A DNA stretch of 19,225 bases from Firmicutes bacterium UBA3914. GTDB taxonomy: Bacteria > Bacillota > Limnochordia > Darwinibacteriales > Darwinibacteriaceae. The translations under genes and the position numbers were made by a program. Below, one piece after another: positions 1 to 7,183 of the stretch; position 1 is the first letter of the stretch; each line of letters starts with the position of its first letter. The DNA is taken from positions 1,447 through 20,671 of the forward strand of contig DGEY01000036.1 of the NCBI GenBank assembly GCA_002391385.1. The letters are read 5' to 3'. The notes beneath the pieces were generated by a model. It had not been told where the DNA came from, did no database searches, and saw only the letters and a list, made by a program, of their open reading frames with translations.

Positions 1-40
1 CACCGTTGGCGCCGGTGTTGTCACGAAGATTCTGGAGTAG
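1..40 (+). CDS. tuf: Elongation factor Tu, C-terminal end (partial)
   Basis: Only the last 12 codons are present, reading TVGAGVVTKILE and a TAG stop at 38-40. This is the hallmark C-terminus of bacterial EF-Tu, the GTPase that delivers aminoacyl-tRNA to the ribosome. The position directly before rpsJ fits the usual str operon to S10 operon junction. The rest of the gene lies outside the window, so nothing can be said about its integrity. Confidence 0.9.
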   Translation, partial: TVGAGVVTKILE

Positions 41-62
41 GCAGTACTTCCACTTTGGACCC

Positions 63-93
63 GGGAAAAGCAATCAACCCGATTGCTTTTCCC
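63..93 (+). terminator. Perfect 13-bp hairpin after tuf; possible weak terminator or leader element
   Basis: GGGAAAAGCAATC (63-75) pairs without mismatch with GATTGCTTTTCCC (81-93) around a 5-base loop. The bases that follow (CTTCGGCTGTCT) are not a U-tract, so it is not a classical intrinsic terminator. It could end or attenuate tuf transcription, protect the 3' end of the tuf mRNA, or belong to a leader of the S10 operon. The hairpin is seen; its role is inferred. Confidence 0.5.
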
Positions 94-135
94 CTTCGGC
101 TGTCTAACAACACTTTGCGATGATGTGAAAGGTTG

Positions 136-155
136 CTTAATCAAGCCTGATTAAG
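136..155 (+). repeat. 8-bp inverted repeat in the tuf-rpsJ gap
   Basis: CTTAATCA (136-143) and TGATTAAG (148-155) are perfect reverse complements separated by AGCC. The element could be an RNA hairpin in the rpsJ leader or an operator-like DNA palindrome. I found no convincing promoter in 94-204: the best -35-like TTGCGA at 115-120 has only a poor -10 partner. The 41-204 gap otherwise holds nothing recognisable. Confidence 0.45.
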
Positions 156-204
156 GGAATTTTCACTGAGTATGTTCGTGAATCGAGCGAAAGGACTGAT
201 TTAC

Positions 205-519
205 TTGGCAAGACAGAGAGTAAGAATTAGACTCAAGGCGTTTGACCATAAAATCCTGGATAACTCTGCAGCAAAAATAGTTGATACTGCAAAGCGAACC
301 GGGGCGACGGTTTCGGGACCCATCCCCTTACCAACAGAGAAGAACATCTTTACCGTTTTGCGTTCTGTGCACGTGCACAAGGACTCTCGTGAACAGTTCG
401 AAATGAGGACGCATAAGCGCTTGATTGACATTCTCGATCCGAATCCCAAGACGGTTGATGCGCTCATGCGTTTAGACCTGCCCGCTGGTGTGGATATTGA
501 AATCAAAATTCAGGGTTAA
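205..519 (+). CDS. rpsJ: 30S ribosomal protein S10
   Basis: The 104-residue product begins M-ARQRVRIRLKAFDHKILD, the canonical S10 start, and carries the family features HVHKDSREQFEMRTHKRLIDI and a C-terminal DIEIKI strand. S10 sits in the 30S head and is also known as NusE in antitermination. The frame stays open to an ATG at 172, but I chose TTG at 205: AAGGA at 191-195 lies 9 bases upstream and the resulting length is the family norm, whereas the ATG would add 11 atypical residues. It is first gene of the S10 operon, 38 bases before rplC. Its first third looks AT-richer than its neighbours. Confidence 0.95.
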   Translation: MARQRVRIRLKAFDHKILDNSAAKIVDTAKRTGATVSGPIPLPTEKNIFTVLRSVHVHKDSREQFEMRTHKRLIDILDPNPKTVDALMRLDLPAGVDIEIKIQG

Positions 520-557
520 TGGGCAGCCAGTGGGAGCAATATTAGGGGGTGTGAAAG

Positions 558-1193
558 ATGGCCAAAGGTATTCTAGGTAAGAAATTGGGAATGACCCAGA
601 TTTTCAACGCAGAAGGACTGCTGATTCCCGTAACCGTCATCGAAGCTGGCCCATGTACCGTAGTGCAGAAGAAGACCTTGGAGAAGGATCAGTACCTGGC
701 AGTGCAGCTCGGTTTTGGTGAACGGCGGGAACGGCTGGTGAATAAACCGGAGGCTGGGCATTTTGCCAAGGCAAAGGTGAAGCCCAAGCGTTACCTGAGG
801 GAAATCCGCTTCAATTCAGATGAGGATTTTGCCCAGTTGAGCGTGGGTGACACGGTGGACGTCAGCATTTTCCAGGAAGGGGAAAAGGTAGACGTCACAG
901 CCACCAGCAAGGGTAAGGGTTTTCAAGGTTCCATCAAGCGCCACAATCAAAGCCGCGGGCGCATGAGCCACGGCTCCAAGTACCACCGCCGGGTGGGTTC
1001 CCTGGGTTCCATTGCGCCGGCCAGGGTGTTTAAAGGGCGCCCGCTTCCCGGCCGCATGGGCGGAGAACGGGTGACCATTCAGAATCTGGAAATCGTCAAG
1101 GTGGATCCTGACCGCAACCTTCTCTTGGTAAAGGGTTCGGTGCCGGGCGTCAAAGGAAGCCTTGTGATCATACGCAGCGCAGTTAAGGGATAG
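558..1193 (+). CDS. rplC: 50S ribosomal protein L3
   Basis: The 211-residue protein opens with the L3 signature AKGILGKKLGMTQIF and carries the central GKGFQGSIKRH and RVFKGRPLPGRMGGERVT segments, which form the extension reaching toward the peptidyl transferase centre. Length is normal. L3 is one of the early-binding proteins that nucleate 50S assembly on 23S rRNA. The ATG at 558 is preceded by an AGGGGGTG ribosome binding site (about 544-551). It lies 28 bases before rplD in the conserved S10 operon order. Confidence 0.97.
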   Translation: MAKGILGKKLGMTQIFNAEGLLIPVTVIEAGPCTVVQKKTLEKDQYLAVQLGFGERRERLVNKPEAGHFAKAKVKPKRYLREIRFNSDEDFAQLSVGDTVDVSIFQEGEKVDVTATSKGKGFQGSIKRHNQSRGRMSHGSKYHRRVGSLGSIAPARVFKGRPLPGRMGGERVTIQNLEIVKVDPDRNLLLVKGSVPGVKGSLVIIRSAVKG

Positions 1194-1221
1194 AGTCTGA
1201 AGAAGAGAGGAGGCTGCAATC

Positions 1222-1842
1222 ATGCCGAAAGTGGCCGTTTACAACATGGAAGGCAAACAGGTTGGTGAGTTAGAACTCAGCGATGCTGTTTTCGGGGTCA
1301 AGGTGAATCAAGACCTCATGCATAGGGCGGTACTCAGCTATCTAGCTAACCGCCGGCAGGGCACCGCAGCGGTGAAAAACCGCGGCGACGTGAGCGGAGG
1401 CGGGCGCAAACCCTGGAGGCAGAAGGGAACCGGGCGCGCACGTCACGGCAGCATCCGGTCGCCCCAGTGGGTTGGCGGCGGTGTAGTCTTCGGGCCTACG
1501 CCCAGGGATTATTCGTTCCGTCTACCGAAAAAAGCACGCCGGGCCGCGTTGAAGTCCGCACTCAGTGCCAAAGCAGCCGCTGGTGATATCGTTATTTTGG
1601 ATCAGCTGACAGTCGAGGCGCCGAAAACTAAGGTGATGGCCGGTGTATTCCGAGCCCTCGACGTGCAAAAACCGCTCTTGGTCACCGCGGAGTGGGATAG
1701 GAATGTGGAGCTGTCCGTCCGCAATATTCCAGGCGCAGTGGTCGCCAAGTCCGTGGGCTTGAACGTGTACGATATCCTGAACAGTGAGAAACTGGTCATG
1801 ACTAAGGACGCGGTTGCTAAACTGGAGGAGGTGCTGGCATAA
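1222..1842 (+). CDS. rplD: 50S ribosomal protein L4
   Basis: The 206-residue protein has the L4 exit-tunnel loop motif KPWRQKGTGRARHGSIRSPQW at about residues 67-87, then the globular Rossmann-like part ending in a normal C-terminus. L4 lines the nascent-peptide tunnel; in E. coli it also autoregulates the S10 operon, which is known for that species and not shown here. AGGAGG at 1208-1213 sits 8 bases before the ATG. The stop codon shares one base with the rplW start (TAATG), suggesting translational coupling. Confidence 0.97.
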   Translation: MPKVAVYNMEGKQVGELELSDAVFGVKVNQDLMHRAVLSYLANRRQGTAAVKNRGDVSGGGRKPWRQKGTGRARHGSIRSPQWVGGGVVFGPTPRDYSFRLPKKARRAALKSALSAKAAAGDIVILDQLTVEAPKTKVMAGVFRALDVQKPLLVTAEWDRNVELSVRNIPGAVVAKSVGLNVYDILNSEKLVMTKDAVAKLEEVLA

Positions 1843-2126
1843 TGGATGCGCGTGACATCATTAAGCGGCCGATTATCACGGAGAAGAGCACCGACCTGAT
1901 GGCTCAGAACAAATACACGTTTGAGGTGGATATGCGCGCCACCAAGCCGCAGATCAAAGCTGCTGTGGAAGAGATCTTCGGTGTGAAGGTCGAGAAGGTA
2001 AACACTGCTCGCGTCAGGGGTAAACTGCGCAGGATGGGACGCCATGAAGGGTATACATCCGATTGGAAAAAGGCTGTGGTGACCCTGAAGCCAGGCCACA
2101 GCATCGAGGTATTTGGTGGATTTTAA
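1842..2126 (+). CDS. rplW: 50S ribosomal protein L23
   Basis: The 94-residue product starts MDARDIIKRPIITEKS, the typical L23 N-terminus, and has the VEEIFGVKVEKVNT and RRMGRHEGYTSDWKKAVV segments. L23 sits at the tunnel exit and is the docking site for trigger factor and the signal recognition particle. The ATG overlaps the rplD stop by one base and is served by a GGAGGAGGTG sequence inside the end of rplD. Length matches the family. Confidence 0.96.
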   Translation: MDARDIIKRPIITEKSTDLMAQNKYTFEVDMRATKPQIKAAVEEIFGVKVEKVNTARVRGKLRRMGRHEGYTSDWKKAVVTLKPGHSIEVFGGF

Positions 2127-2140
2127 GGAGGGACGGACAA

Positions 2141-2968
2141 GTGGCGATTAAGAAATTTAAGCCGACCACTCCGGGGCGCCGCGCCATGACCGGCTACACC
2201 TTTGAGGAGCTTACCAAAAAGGAGCCGGAGAAATCTTTAGTAGTTTCTCTCAAGTCCAGCGGTGGACGCAATTCCGGAGGGCGCATCACTGCCCGTCACA
2301 GAGGTGGCGGACATAAACGGAAATATCGCATCATCGATTTCAAGCGCGATAAAGATGGTATCCCCGCTAAAGTGGCGGCCATCGAGTACGATCCCAATCG
2401 TTCCGCAAGAATCGCCTTACTGCACTATCTAGACGGAGAAAAGCGCTACATTCTAGCTCCCGTGGGCTTGAACGTGGGCGATATGGTAGAATCGGGCCCT
2501 GGGGCCGACATCAAGCCGGGCAACGCCCTGCCTCTGGAGAACATTCCCGTGGGCGCGATCATCCACAACATCGAGCTGCAGCCTGGCAAGGGCGGCCAGA
2601 TGGTTCGGTCCGCGGGCGCCGCTGCCCAGCTCATGGCCAAAGAAGGGAAATACGCCACAATCAGGCTTCCTTCCGGTGAGTTTAGAATGGTGCTGCAGTC
2701 CTGCCGTGCCACCATCGGCCAGGTGGGCAACGTGGAGCACGAGAACATGGTCATCGGCAAAGCCGGACGTTCCCGGCACCTGGGGAGAAGACCCCATGTA
2801 CGCGGTGTGGCCATGAACCCTGTGGACCATCCCCACGGCGGCGGCGAAGGCAAGGCGCCCGTTGGTATGCCCAGCCCTGTCACACCTTGGGGCAAACCAA
2901 CGCTGGGAACACGCACTCGTAAGAAGAAGCCAAGCGATCGCTTGATCGTCAGACGTCGGAAAAGGTAA
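2141..2968 (+). CDS. rplB: 50S ribosomal protein L2
   Basis: The 275-residue product starts at GTG 2141 and reads M-AIKKFKPTTPGRR, the canonical L2 N-terminus. It includes RHRGGGHKRKYR near residue 50 and the highly conserved NPVDHPHGGGEGK loop near residues 227-239, which contains the histidine close to the peptidyl transferase centre. L2 is a primary 23S rRNA binder needed for subunit association. The frame is open further upstream into rplW, but AAGGAGGG at 2125-2132 and family length fix the GTG. A lysine/arginine-rich tail ends the protein. Confidence 0.97.
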   Translation: MAIKKFKPTTPGRRAMTGYTFEELTKKEPEKSLVVSLKSSGGRNSGGRITARHRGGGHKRKYRIIDFKRDKDGIPAKVAAIEYDPNRSARIALLHYLDGEKRYILAPVGLNVGDMVESGPGADIKPGNALPLENIPVGAIIHNIELQPGKGGQMVRSAGAAAQLMAKEGKYATIRLPSGEFRMVLQSCRATIGQVGNVEHENMVIGKAGRSRHLGRRPHVRGVAMNPVDHPHGGGEGKAPVGMPSPVTPWGKPTLGTRTRKKKPSDRLIVRRRKR

Positions 2969-2996
2969 TTGAGGTTCTCTGCGAGGAGGTGTAGTA

Positions 2997-3272
2997 ATGG
3001 GTAGGTCGCTGAAGAAAGGCCCTTTCGCCGATGCCCATCTGCTCAAGAAGATTAGGGAGATGAACGAAAAGGGCGAGAAGAGAGTCATCAAGACATGGTC
3101 GAGACGCTCCACGATTTTTCCCGAGATGGTGGGCCACACCATCGCGGTTCATGACGGCCGCCGGCACGTCCCCATTTATATTACGGAAGAGATGGTCGGT
3201 CACAAATTGGGTGAATTTGCCCCAACCCGTACTTTCCGGGGGCACGCCGGTGAGCGGTCGTCAGGCAGATAA
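2997..3272 (+). CDS. rpsS: 30S ribosomal protein S19
   Basis: The 91-residue protein begins MGRSLKKGPF and continues with the S19 motifs TWSRRSTIFPEMVGHTIAVH, DGRRHVPIYITEEMVGHKLGEF and TFRGHAG. S19 is in the 30S head near the decoding site and contacts S13. The ATG at 2997 follows a GAGGAGGTG ribosome binding site. Length is normal. It follows rplB by 28 bases and precedes rplV by 20, as in most bacteria. Confidence 0.97.
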   Translation: MGRSLKKGPFADAHLLKKIREMNEKGEKRVIKTWSRRSTIFPEMVGHTIAVHDGRRHVPIYITEEMVGHKLGEFAPTRTFRGHAGERSSGR

Positions 3273-3292
3273 GCAGAACGGGGTGATATAGG

Positions 3293-3631
3293 ATGGAAGC
3301 GAGAGCAGTTGCTAGGCATGTGAGGATTTCACCACGCAAAGCTCGCCAAGTAATTGACTTGATTCGCGGCAAGGATGTGGAGGAAGCGCTGACCATTTTG
3401 AAGTTCACGCCCAAGGGAGCTTCTCCCATCGTGGAAAAGGTTCTGCGCAGTGCCATGGCCAACGCTGAGAATAACTTTGAGATGGATGTGGATGCGCTGT
3501 ACGTGGCCGAATGCTATGTAGACCAGGGTCCCACTTTGAAGAGGATCCGGCCGCGGGCGCGGGGCATGGCTGACCGCATTCGCAAGCGCACGAGTCATAT
3601 TACCGTGATTTTGCGGGAAAGGGAGGGATAG
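3293..3631 (+). CDS. rplV: 50S ribosomal protein L22
   Basis: The 112-residue protein has the L22 start EARAVARHVRISPRKARQVIDLIRG and the C-terminal beta-hairpin region RIRPRARGMADRIRKRTSHITVIL, which reaches into the exit tunnel and is a known site of macrolide resistance changes in other species. No insertion or deletion is apparent. The gene ends 4 bases before rpsC, and its last codons carry the GGGAGGG-type binding site for rpsC, so coupled translation is likely. Confidence 0.97.
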   Translation: MEARAVARHVRISPRKARQVIDLIRGKDVEEALTILKFTPKGASPIVEKVLRSAMANAENNFEMDVDALYVAECYVDQGPTLKRIRPRARGMADRIRKRTSHITVILREREG

Positions 3632-3635
3632 GTGC

Positions 3636-4301
3636 ATGGGTCAAAAAGTACACCCGGTAGGGTTTAGACTTGGTATTGTCAAAGACTGGGACAGCAAGTG
3701 GTACGCCAACAAGCTGGAATTCGCTGATCTGCTGCACGAAGATTTGAGCATCAAGAAGATGATCAAGCAGCGCTTCTACCAGGCTGGCGTGTCCAAGATA
3801 GAGATTGAACGGGCTGCCAACCGGGCCAAGGTGACCATCCATACGGGCAGGCCCGGCATGATCATCGGTCGCGGCGGTGCGGAAGTAGATAAGCTGCGCA
3901 AGGATCTGGAGCAGATGACTGGCCGCCAGATCCAGGTGAATATCGTGGAGATCAAAACTCCCGAAACCGATGCTCAGCTCGTGGCAGAAAGCATTGCCTT
4001 TGCTCTGGAAAGGCGTATTTCCTTCCGGAGGGCCATGCGCCAGGCTCAGCAGCGTGCCATCCGCCAGGGCGCCAAGGGTATTAAGGTCGCCGTATCTGGC
4101 CGTTTGGGCGGAGCAGAAATTGCACGCACTGAGTGGAGCCCAGAAGGTTCGGTACCCCTCCACACCTTGAGAGCAGATATCGATTACGGCTTTGCCGAGG
4201 CTAACACTACCTTTGGCAAGATCGGGGTCAAGGTCTGGATCTACCATGGTGAGGTCCTGCCTGAAACCGCTGCCCAGAAGAAGGATAAAGGGGGCGAGTA
4301 A
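3636..4301 (+). CDS. rpsC: 30S ribosomal protein S3
   Basis: The 221-residue protein starts MGQKVHPVGFRLGI, the S3 hallmark. A type II KH domain spans roughly residues 40-108 with the GRPGMIIGRGGAEVDKLRKDL loop region, and the C-terminal half has the GAKGIKVAVSGRLGGAEIAR segment. S3 lies at the mRNA entry channel of the 30S subunit. It is separated from rplP by only 2 bases. Length is as expected and all conserved blocks are intact. Confidence 0.97.
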   Translation: MGQKVHPVGFRLGIVKDWDSKWYANKLEFADLLHEDLSIKKMIKQRFYQAGVSKIEIERAANRAKVTIHTGRPGMIIGRGGAEVDKLRKDLEQMTGRQIQVNIVEIKTPETDAQLVAESIAFALERRISFRRAMRQAQQRAIRQGAKGIKVAVSGRLGGAEIARTEWSPEGSVPLHTLRADIDYGFAEANTTFGKIGVKVWIYHGEVLPETAAQKKDKGGE

Positions 4302-4303
4302 GG

Positions 4304-4738
4304 GTGCTTATTCCCAAGAGAGTTAAGTATCGCAGAGTCCACCGGGGCCGCATGACCGGTATGGCCACCAGGGGTAACGAGGTTACCTTCGGCGAGTTCG
4401 GCCTTCAGGCTCTGGAACCTGGGTGGATTAAGAATACACAGATTGAAGCAGCCCGTGTTGCCATGACCCGCCACATCCGCAGGGGCGGTAAGGTTTGGAT
4501 CCGGATCTTCCCAGACAAACCCGTGAGCAAAAAGCCTGCTGAAACCCGGATGGGTTCCGGTAAGGGCGCTCCCGAGTACTGGGTGGCGGTGGTAAAGCCA
4601 GGGCGAATAATGTTCGAGATCGGCGGTGTATCCGAAGAACTGGCCCGGGAGGCCATGCGTTTAGCCGCTCATAAACTGCCCATTAAGTGCAAGTTCGTAT
4701 CTCGGACAGCAGCAGGTGGTGAAGCAAGTGAAGGCTAA
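4304..4738 (+). CDS. rplP: 50S ribosomal protein L16
   Basis: The 144-residue product starts at GTG 4304 and reads M-LIPKRVKYRRVHRGRM, the canonical L16 N-terminus. It contains the conserved block FPDKPVSKKPAETRMGSGKG (residues about 67-86) that lies near the A-site tRNA. The GTG is only 2 bases after the rpsC stop, with a GGGGGCG stretch in the end of rpsC as likely ribosome binding site. Its 3' end overlaps the preferred rpmC start by 11 bases. Confidence 0.96.
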   Translation: MLIPKRVKYRRVHRGRMTGMATRGNEVTFGEFGLQALEPGWIKNTQIEAARVAMTRHIRRGGKVWIRIFPDKPVSKKPAETRMGSGKGAPEYWVAVVKPGRIMFEIGGVSEELAREAMRLAAHKLPIKCKFVSRTAAGGEASEG

Positions 4739-4925
4739 AGATATCCGTAAGCTTTCCGTAAACGAGCTGGAAGCGAAGTTGGGTGAGTTGAAGGAAGAGC
4801 TCTTTAACCTGAGGTTTCAACTGGCCACTGGTCAATTGGATAACCCCATGCGCATCAGCGCTGTGCGCAAGGACATTGCACGGGTGAAGACCGTGATGCG
4901 CGAACGGGAACTGAACATCAGGTAG
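4728..4925 (+). CDS. rpmC: 50S ribosomal protein L29
   Basis: The 65-residue product starts M-KAKDIRKLSVNELEAKLGELKEELFNLRFQLATGQLDN in outline and ends in ARVKTVMRERELNI, the two-helix L29 pattern. L29 sits beside L23 at the tunnel exit. In-frame GTG codons occur at 4716, 4719 and 4728. I chose 4728 because AGGTGGTG (4714-4721) is placed 6 bases before it and because L29 proteins begin MKA. The 11-base overlap with rplP suggests coupling. The start is less certain than the identity. Confidence 0.92.
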   Translation: MKAKDIRKLSVNELEAKLGELKEELFNLRFQLATGQLDNPMRISAVRKDIARVKTVMRERELNIR

Positions 4926-4962
4926 GCTCAGGTACCGAAGATCCGGGAAGGGAGGAACGCAG

Positions 4963-5223
4963 GTGGACAAAGAGAGAAGGATGAGGAAAACCCGGGTGGG
5001 TGTCGTCATCAGCGATAAGATGGACAAAACAGTTGTCGTGTCCGTGGAACGTACTGTCCGTCATCCTCTTTACGATAAAGTTCAGCGCCGGACCGTTACC
5101 TTTAAGGCGCACGATGAGAACAACGAGTGCTCCGTAGGCGATCGCGTACGCATTATGGAGACCAGGCCTTTGAGTAGGCATAAGCGCTGGCGGGTCGTGG
5201 AGATCGTCGAGAAAGCCCGTTAG
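4963..5223 (+). CDS. rpsQ: 30S ribosomal protein S17
   Basis: The 86-residue product has the S17 OB-fold motifs RKTRVGVVISDKMDKTVVV, HPLYDKVQRRTVTFKAHDE and GDRVRIMETRPLSRHKRWRVVEIVEKA. It is an early 16S rRNA binder in the 30S body. GTG at 4963 is 7 bases after GGAGG (4951-4955); an ATG at 4981 is possible but would be too far from that site. Last gene of the classical S10 operon, 33 bases before rplN and with no terminator between. Confidence 0.95.
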   Translation: MDKERRMRKTRVGVVISDKMDKTVVVSVERTVRHPLYDKVQRRTVTFKAHDENNECSVGDRVRIMETRPLSRHKRWRVVEIVEKAR

Positions 5224-5256
5224 CGGAACATTTAGGCGAGGGAAGGAGGAGCTACC

Positions 5257-5625
5257 ATGATCCAGCAAGAGAGTCGTTTAAAGGTTGCTGATAACACCGG
5301 TGCACGAGAAATCCTCTGCATTCGCGTACTAGGCGGCTCTGGGCGGCGCTATGCCCGGGTGGGCGACGTGATCATAGCTACAGTCAAATCCGCGGCTCCT
5401 GGTGGCGTTGTGAAAAAAGGCGATATCGTAAGGGCTGTCGTGGTGAGGACGAAGAAGACGTACGGCCGGCCCGATGGTTCTTTTATCCGTTTTGACGAAA
5501 ATGCGGCAGTTATCATTAATGAGCAGAACAATCCGAGAGGGACCCGTATCTTTGGGCCAGTGGCTAGGGAATTACGGGAAAAGGATTTCATGAAGATCGT
5601 CTCTCTGGCTCCTGAAGTTCTCTAG
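5257..5625 (+). CDS. rplN: 50S ribosomal protein L14
   Basis: The 122-residue protein begins MIQQESRLKVADNTGAREILCIRVLGG and ends RELREKDFMKIVSLAPEVL, a textbook L14. It forms part of the intersubunit face of the 50S and contacts L19 and the 16S rRNA. A GGAAGGAGGAGC sequence lies before the ATG. It is the first gene of the classical spc operon, but here it follows rpsQ by 33 bases with no visible promoter or terminator, so it is probably cotranscribed. Confidence 0.97.
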   Translation: MIQQESRLKVADNTGAREILCIRVLGGSGRRYARVGDVIIATVKSAAPGGVVKKGDIVRAVVVRTKKTYGRPDGSFIRFDENAAVIINEQNNPRGTRIFGPVARELREKDFMKIVSLAPEVL

Positions 5626-5643
5626 TGGAAAGGAGGATGGGGA

Positions 5644-5964
5644 ATGGCCAAATTGCATGTAAAGCGCGGCGATACGGTTGCAGTGCTGACCGGCGATGAC
5701 AAGGGCAAACGGGGAAAGGTTCTAGAAGTTTTCCCCAAGGTTGGCAGAATTATCGTCGACGGCGTTAATATACAGAAGAAGCACACCAGACCAACCCAGA
5801 CCAATCCGCAGGGGGGCATCATCGAGAAGCCCGGGCCCATCAATGCTTCCAATGTGGCTTTAGTATGCCCCGGCTGCAAAGCTCCCACTAGGATCAGGCG
5901 CGAGCGGTCAGCGGACGGAAAGCTGCAGCGTCTGTGCAAGAAATGCGGCAGAGCAATCAACTAA
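5644..5964 (+). CDS. rplX: 50S ribosomal protein L24, zinc-ribbon type
   Basis: The 106-residue protein has an N-terminal KOW domain (about residues 5-32, VKRGDTVAVLTGDDKGKRGKV) and a C-terminal four-cysteine ribbon: C75-x2-C78 and C98-x2-C101. L24 is an assembly initiator protein for the 50S subunit. The cysteine-bearing form occurs in many Clostridia and Thermus, whereas the E. coli and B. subtilis proteins lack it; this is family knowledge. The ATG follows AAAGGAGG. Zinc binding is inferred from the cysteines. Confidence 0.96.
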   Translation: MAKLHVKRGDTVAVLTGDDKGKRGKVLEVFPKVGRIIVDGVNIQKKHTRPTQTNPQGGIIEKPGPINASNVALVCPGCKAPTRIRRERSADGKLQRLCKKCGRAIN

Positions 5965-6001
5965 GCACGGTTTTTAGCTGTATGAAAAGGGGGGAGTTCT
6001 C

Positions 6002-6541
6002 TTGCCACGAATGAAGGAGAAATACCAAACTGAAGTGGTACCCGCACTCATGGAGCGTTTTGGCTACAGGAACATCATGGAGGTACCCCGGTTTGAGAAG
6101 ATAGTCTTGAATATCGGTGTGGGCGAAGCAACGCAGGATCCCAAGGCCCTGGAAGCGGCGGTGCGCGACCTGGAAGCCATCTCCGGCCAGAAGCCTGTGA
6201 TCACCTATGCGAAGAAATCCGTTGCCGCCTTTAAGCTGCGCGCTGGCATGGCCATTGGGTGCAAGGTGACTCTGCGGGGAGACCGCATGTACGAGTTCCT
6301 CGATCGCCTAATCAGCATCGCCTTGCCCCGGATTCGTGACTTCCGCGGCGTTTCCCCAGCATCCTTCGACGGACGGGGCAACTACAGTCTTGGTCTGCGC
6401 GAACAGTTGGTCTTTCCAGAGATCGACTACGACAAGATCGACAAAGTGAGGGGCCTGATGGTGACCATCGCCACCACCGCGGAGACTGACGAGGAAGCCT
6501 ACGAACTCTTGAAGCTCATGGGTATGCCGTTTAGAAGCTGA
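6002..6541 (+). CDS. rplE: 50S ribosomal protein L5
   Basis: The 179-residue product starts M-PRMKEKYQTEVVPALMERFGY and has the L5 blocks PRFEKIVLNIGVGEA, GQKPVITYAKKSVAAFKLR and RDFRGVSPASFDGRGNYSLG. L5 binds 5S rRNA and contacts the P-site tRNA. I chose TTG at 6002 because AAGGGGGGAG (5987-5996) is 5 bases upstream and homologues carry three residues before this Met-Lys-Glu-Lys-Tyr; the ATG at 6011 would be too distant. Length is the family norm. Confidence 0.96.
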   Translation: MPRMKEKYQTEVVPALMERFGYRNIMEVPRFEKIVLNIGVGEATQDPKALEAAVRDLEAISGQKPVITYAKKSVAAFKLRAGMAIGCKVTLRGDRMYEFLDRLISIALPRIRDFRGVSPASFDGRGNYSLGLREQLVFPEIDYDKIDKVRGLMVTIATTAETDEEAYELLKLMGMPFRS

Positions 6542-6554
6542 GAGGAGAGATAAT

Positions 6555-6740
6555 GTGGCGAAAAAGTCAATGATCGCGAAGGCGCAGCGGGAACCCAAGT
6601 TCCAAGTGCGCAAAGTCAATCGTTGTAGAATATGCGGGCGTCCCCGTGGCTACATGCGCCGTTTCCAAATGTGCCGTGTATGCTTCCGGAAATATGCTAG
6701 TGAAGGGCAGATTCCAGGAGTAACCAAGTCCAGCTGGTAG
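6555..6740 (+). CDS. rpsZ: 30S ribosomal protein S14, zinc-binding type Z
   Basis: The 61-residue product is the short C+ form of S14: C24-x2-C27 and C40-x2-C43 form a zinc ribbon, and the sequence ends in the usual PGVTKSSW. The longer zinc-free form is about 89-101 residues and would lack the cysteines. S14 is in the 30S head near S3 and S10. The start is GTG 6555, after GAGGAGAGA at 6542-6550. The name rpsN is also used for this gene in some annotations. Confidence 0.96.
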   Translation: MAKKSMIAKAQREPKFQVRKVNRCRICGRPRGYMRRFQMCRVCFRKYASEGQIPGVTKSSW

Positions 6741-6770
6741 GGATGGCTCATCCGAAAGGAGGTTTCCTGA

Positions 6771-7169
6771 ATGGTAATGACAGATCCAATTGCGGATATG
6801 CTCACACGGATCCGGAATGCAAGTTCCGTGAAGCACGAATCGGTGGATATCCCCCGTTCCAAGCTTAAGGAGGAGCTGGCGCGCATCCTTAAGGACGAGG
6901 GTTTTATTAGAGACTACAAGGTCATCGAAGACAACAAGCAGGGTATAATTCGCATTTACCTGAAATACGATCCGGCCCAGGGTTCAGTCATCAGGGGGCT
7001 GAAGCGCATCAGCAAACCTGGTTCCCGGGTCTATGCCTCAAAGGAAGAGGTACCCCGCGTTCTAGGCGGCCTCGGCGTGGCAATCCTGTCCACTTCCAAA
7101 GGAATTGTCACTGACCGGGTAGCCCGCAAAGAAGGCATCGGTGGGGAAGTAATCTGCTACGTTTGGTAA
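6771..7169 (+). CDS. rpsH: 30S ribosomal protein S8
   Basis: The 132-residue protein starts MVMTDPIADMLTRIRNA and ends with STSKGIVTDRVARKEGIGGEVICYVW, both diagnostic for S8. It binds helix 21 of 16S rRNA and, in E. coli, represses the spc operon through a site near rplE; no such site was identified here. AAAGGAGGTTTCC precedes the ATG. Length is normal and the gene sits between rpsZ and rplF as expected. Confidence 0.97.
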   Translation: MVMTDPIADMLTRIRNASSVKHESVDIPRSKLKEELARILKDEGFIRDYKVIEDNKQGIIRIYLKYDPAQGSVIRGLKRISKPGSRVYASKEEVPRVLGGLGVAILSTSKGIVTDRVARKEGIGGEVICYVW

Positions 7170-7183
7170 GGGAGGGAAGTTAG

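Noticed and set aside
172..204. An ATG-initiated N-terminal extension of S10
   Set aside because: The only purine-rich stretch upstream is 13 bases from the ATG, and S10 proteins start at the residue encoded by TTG 205, which has a well-placed ribosome binding site.
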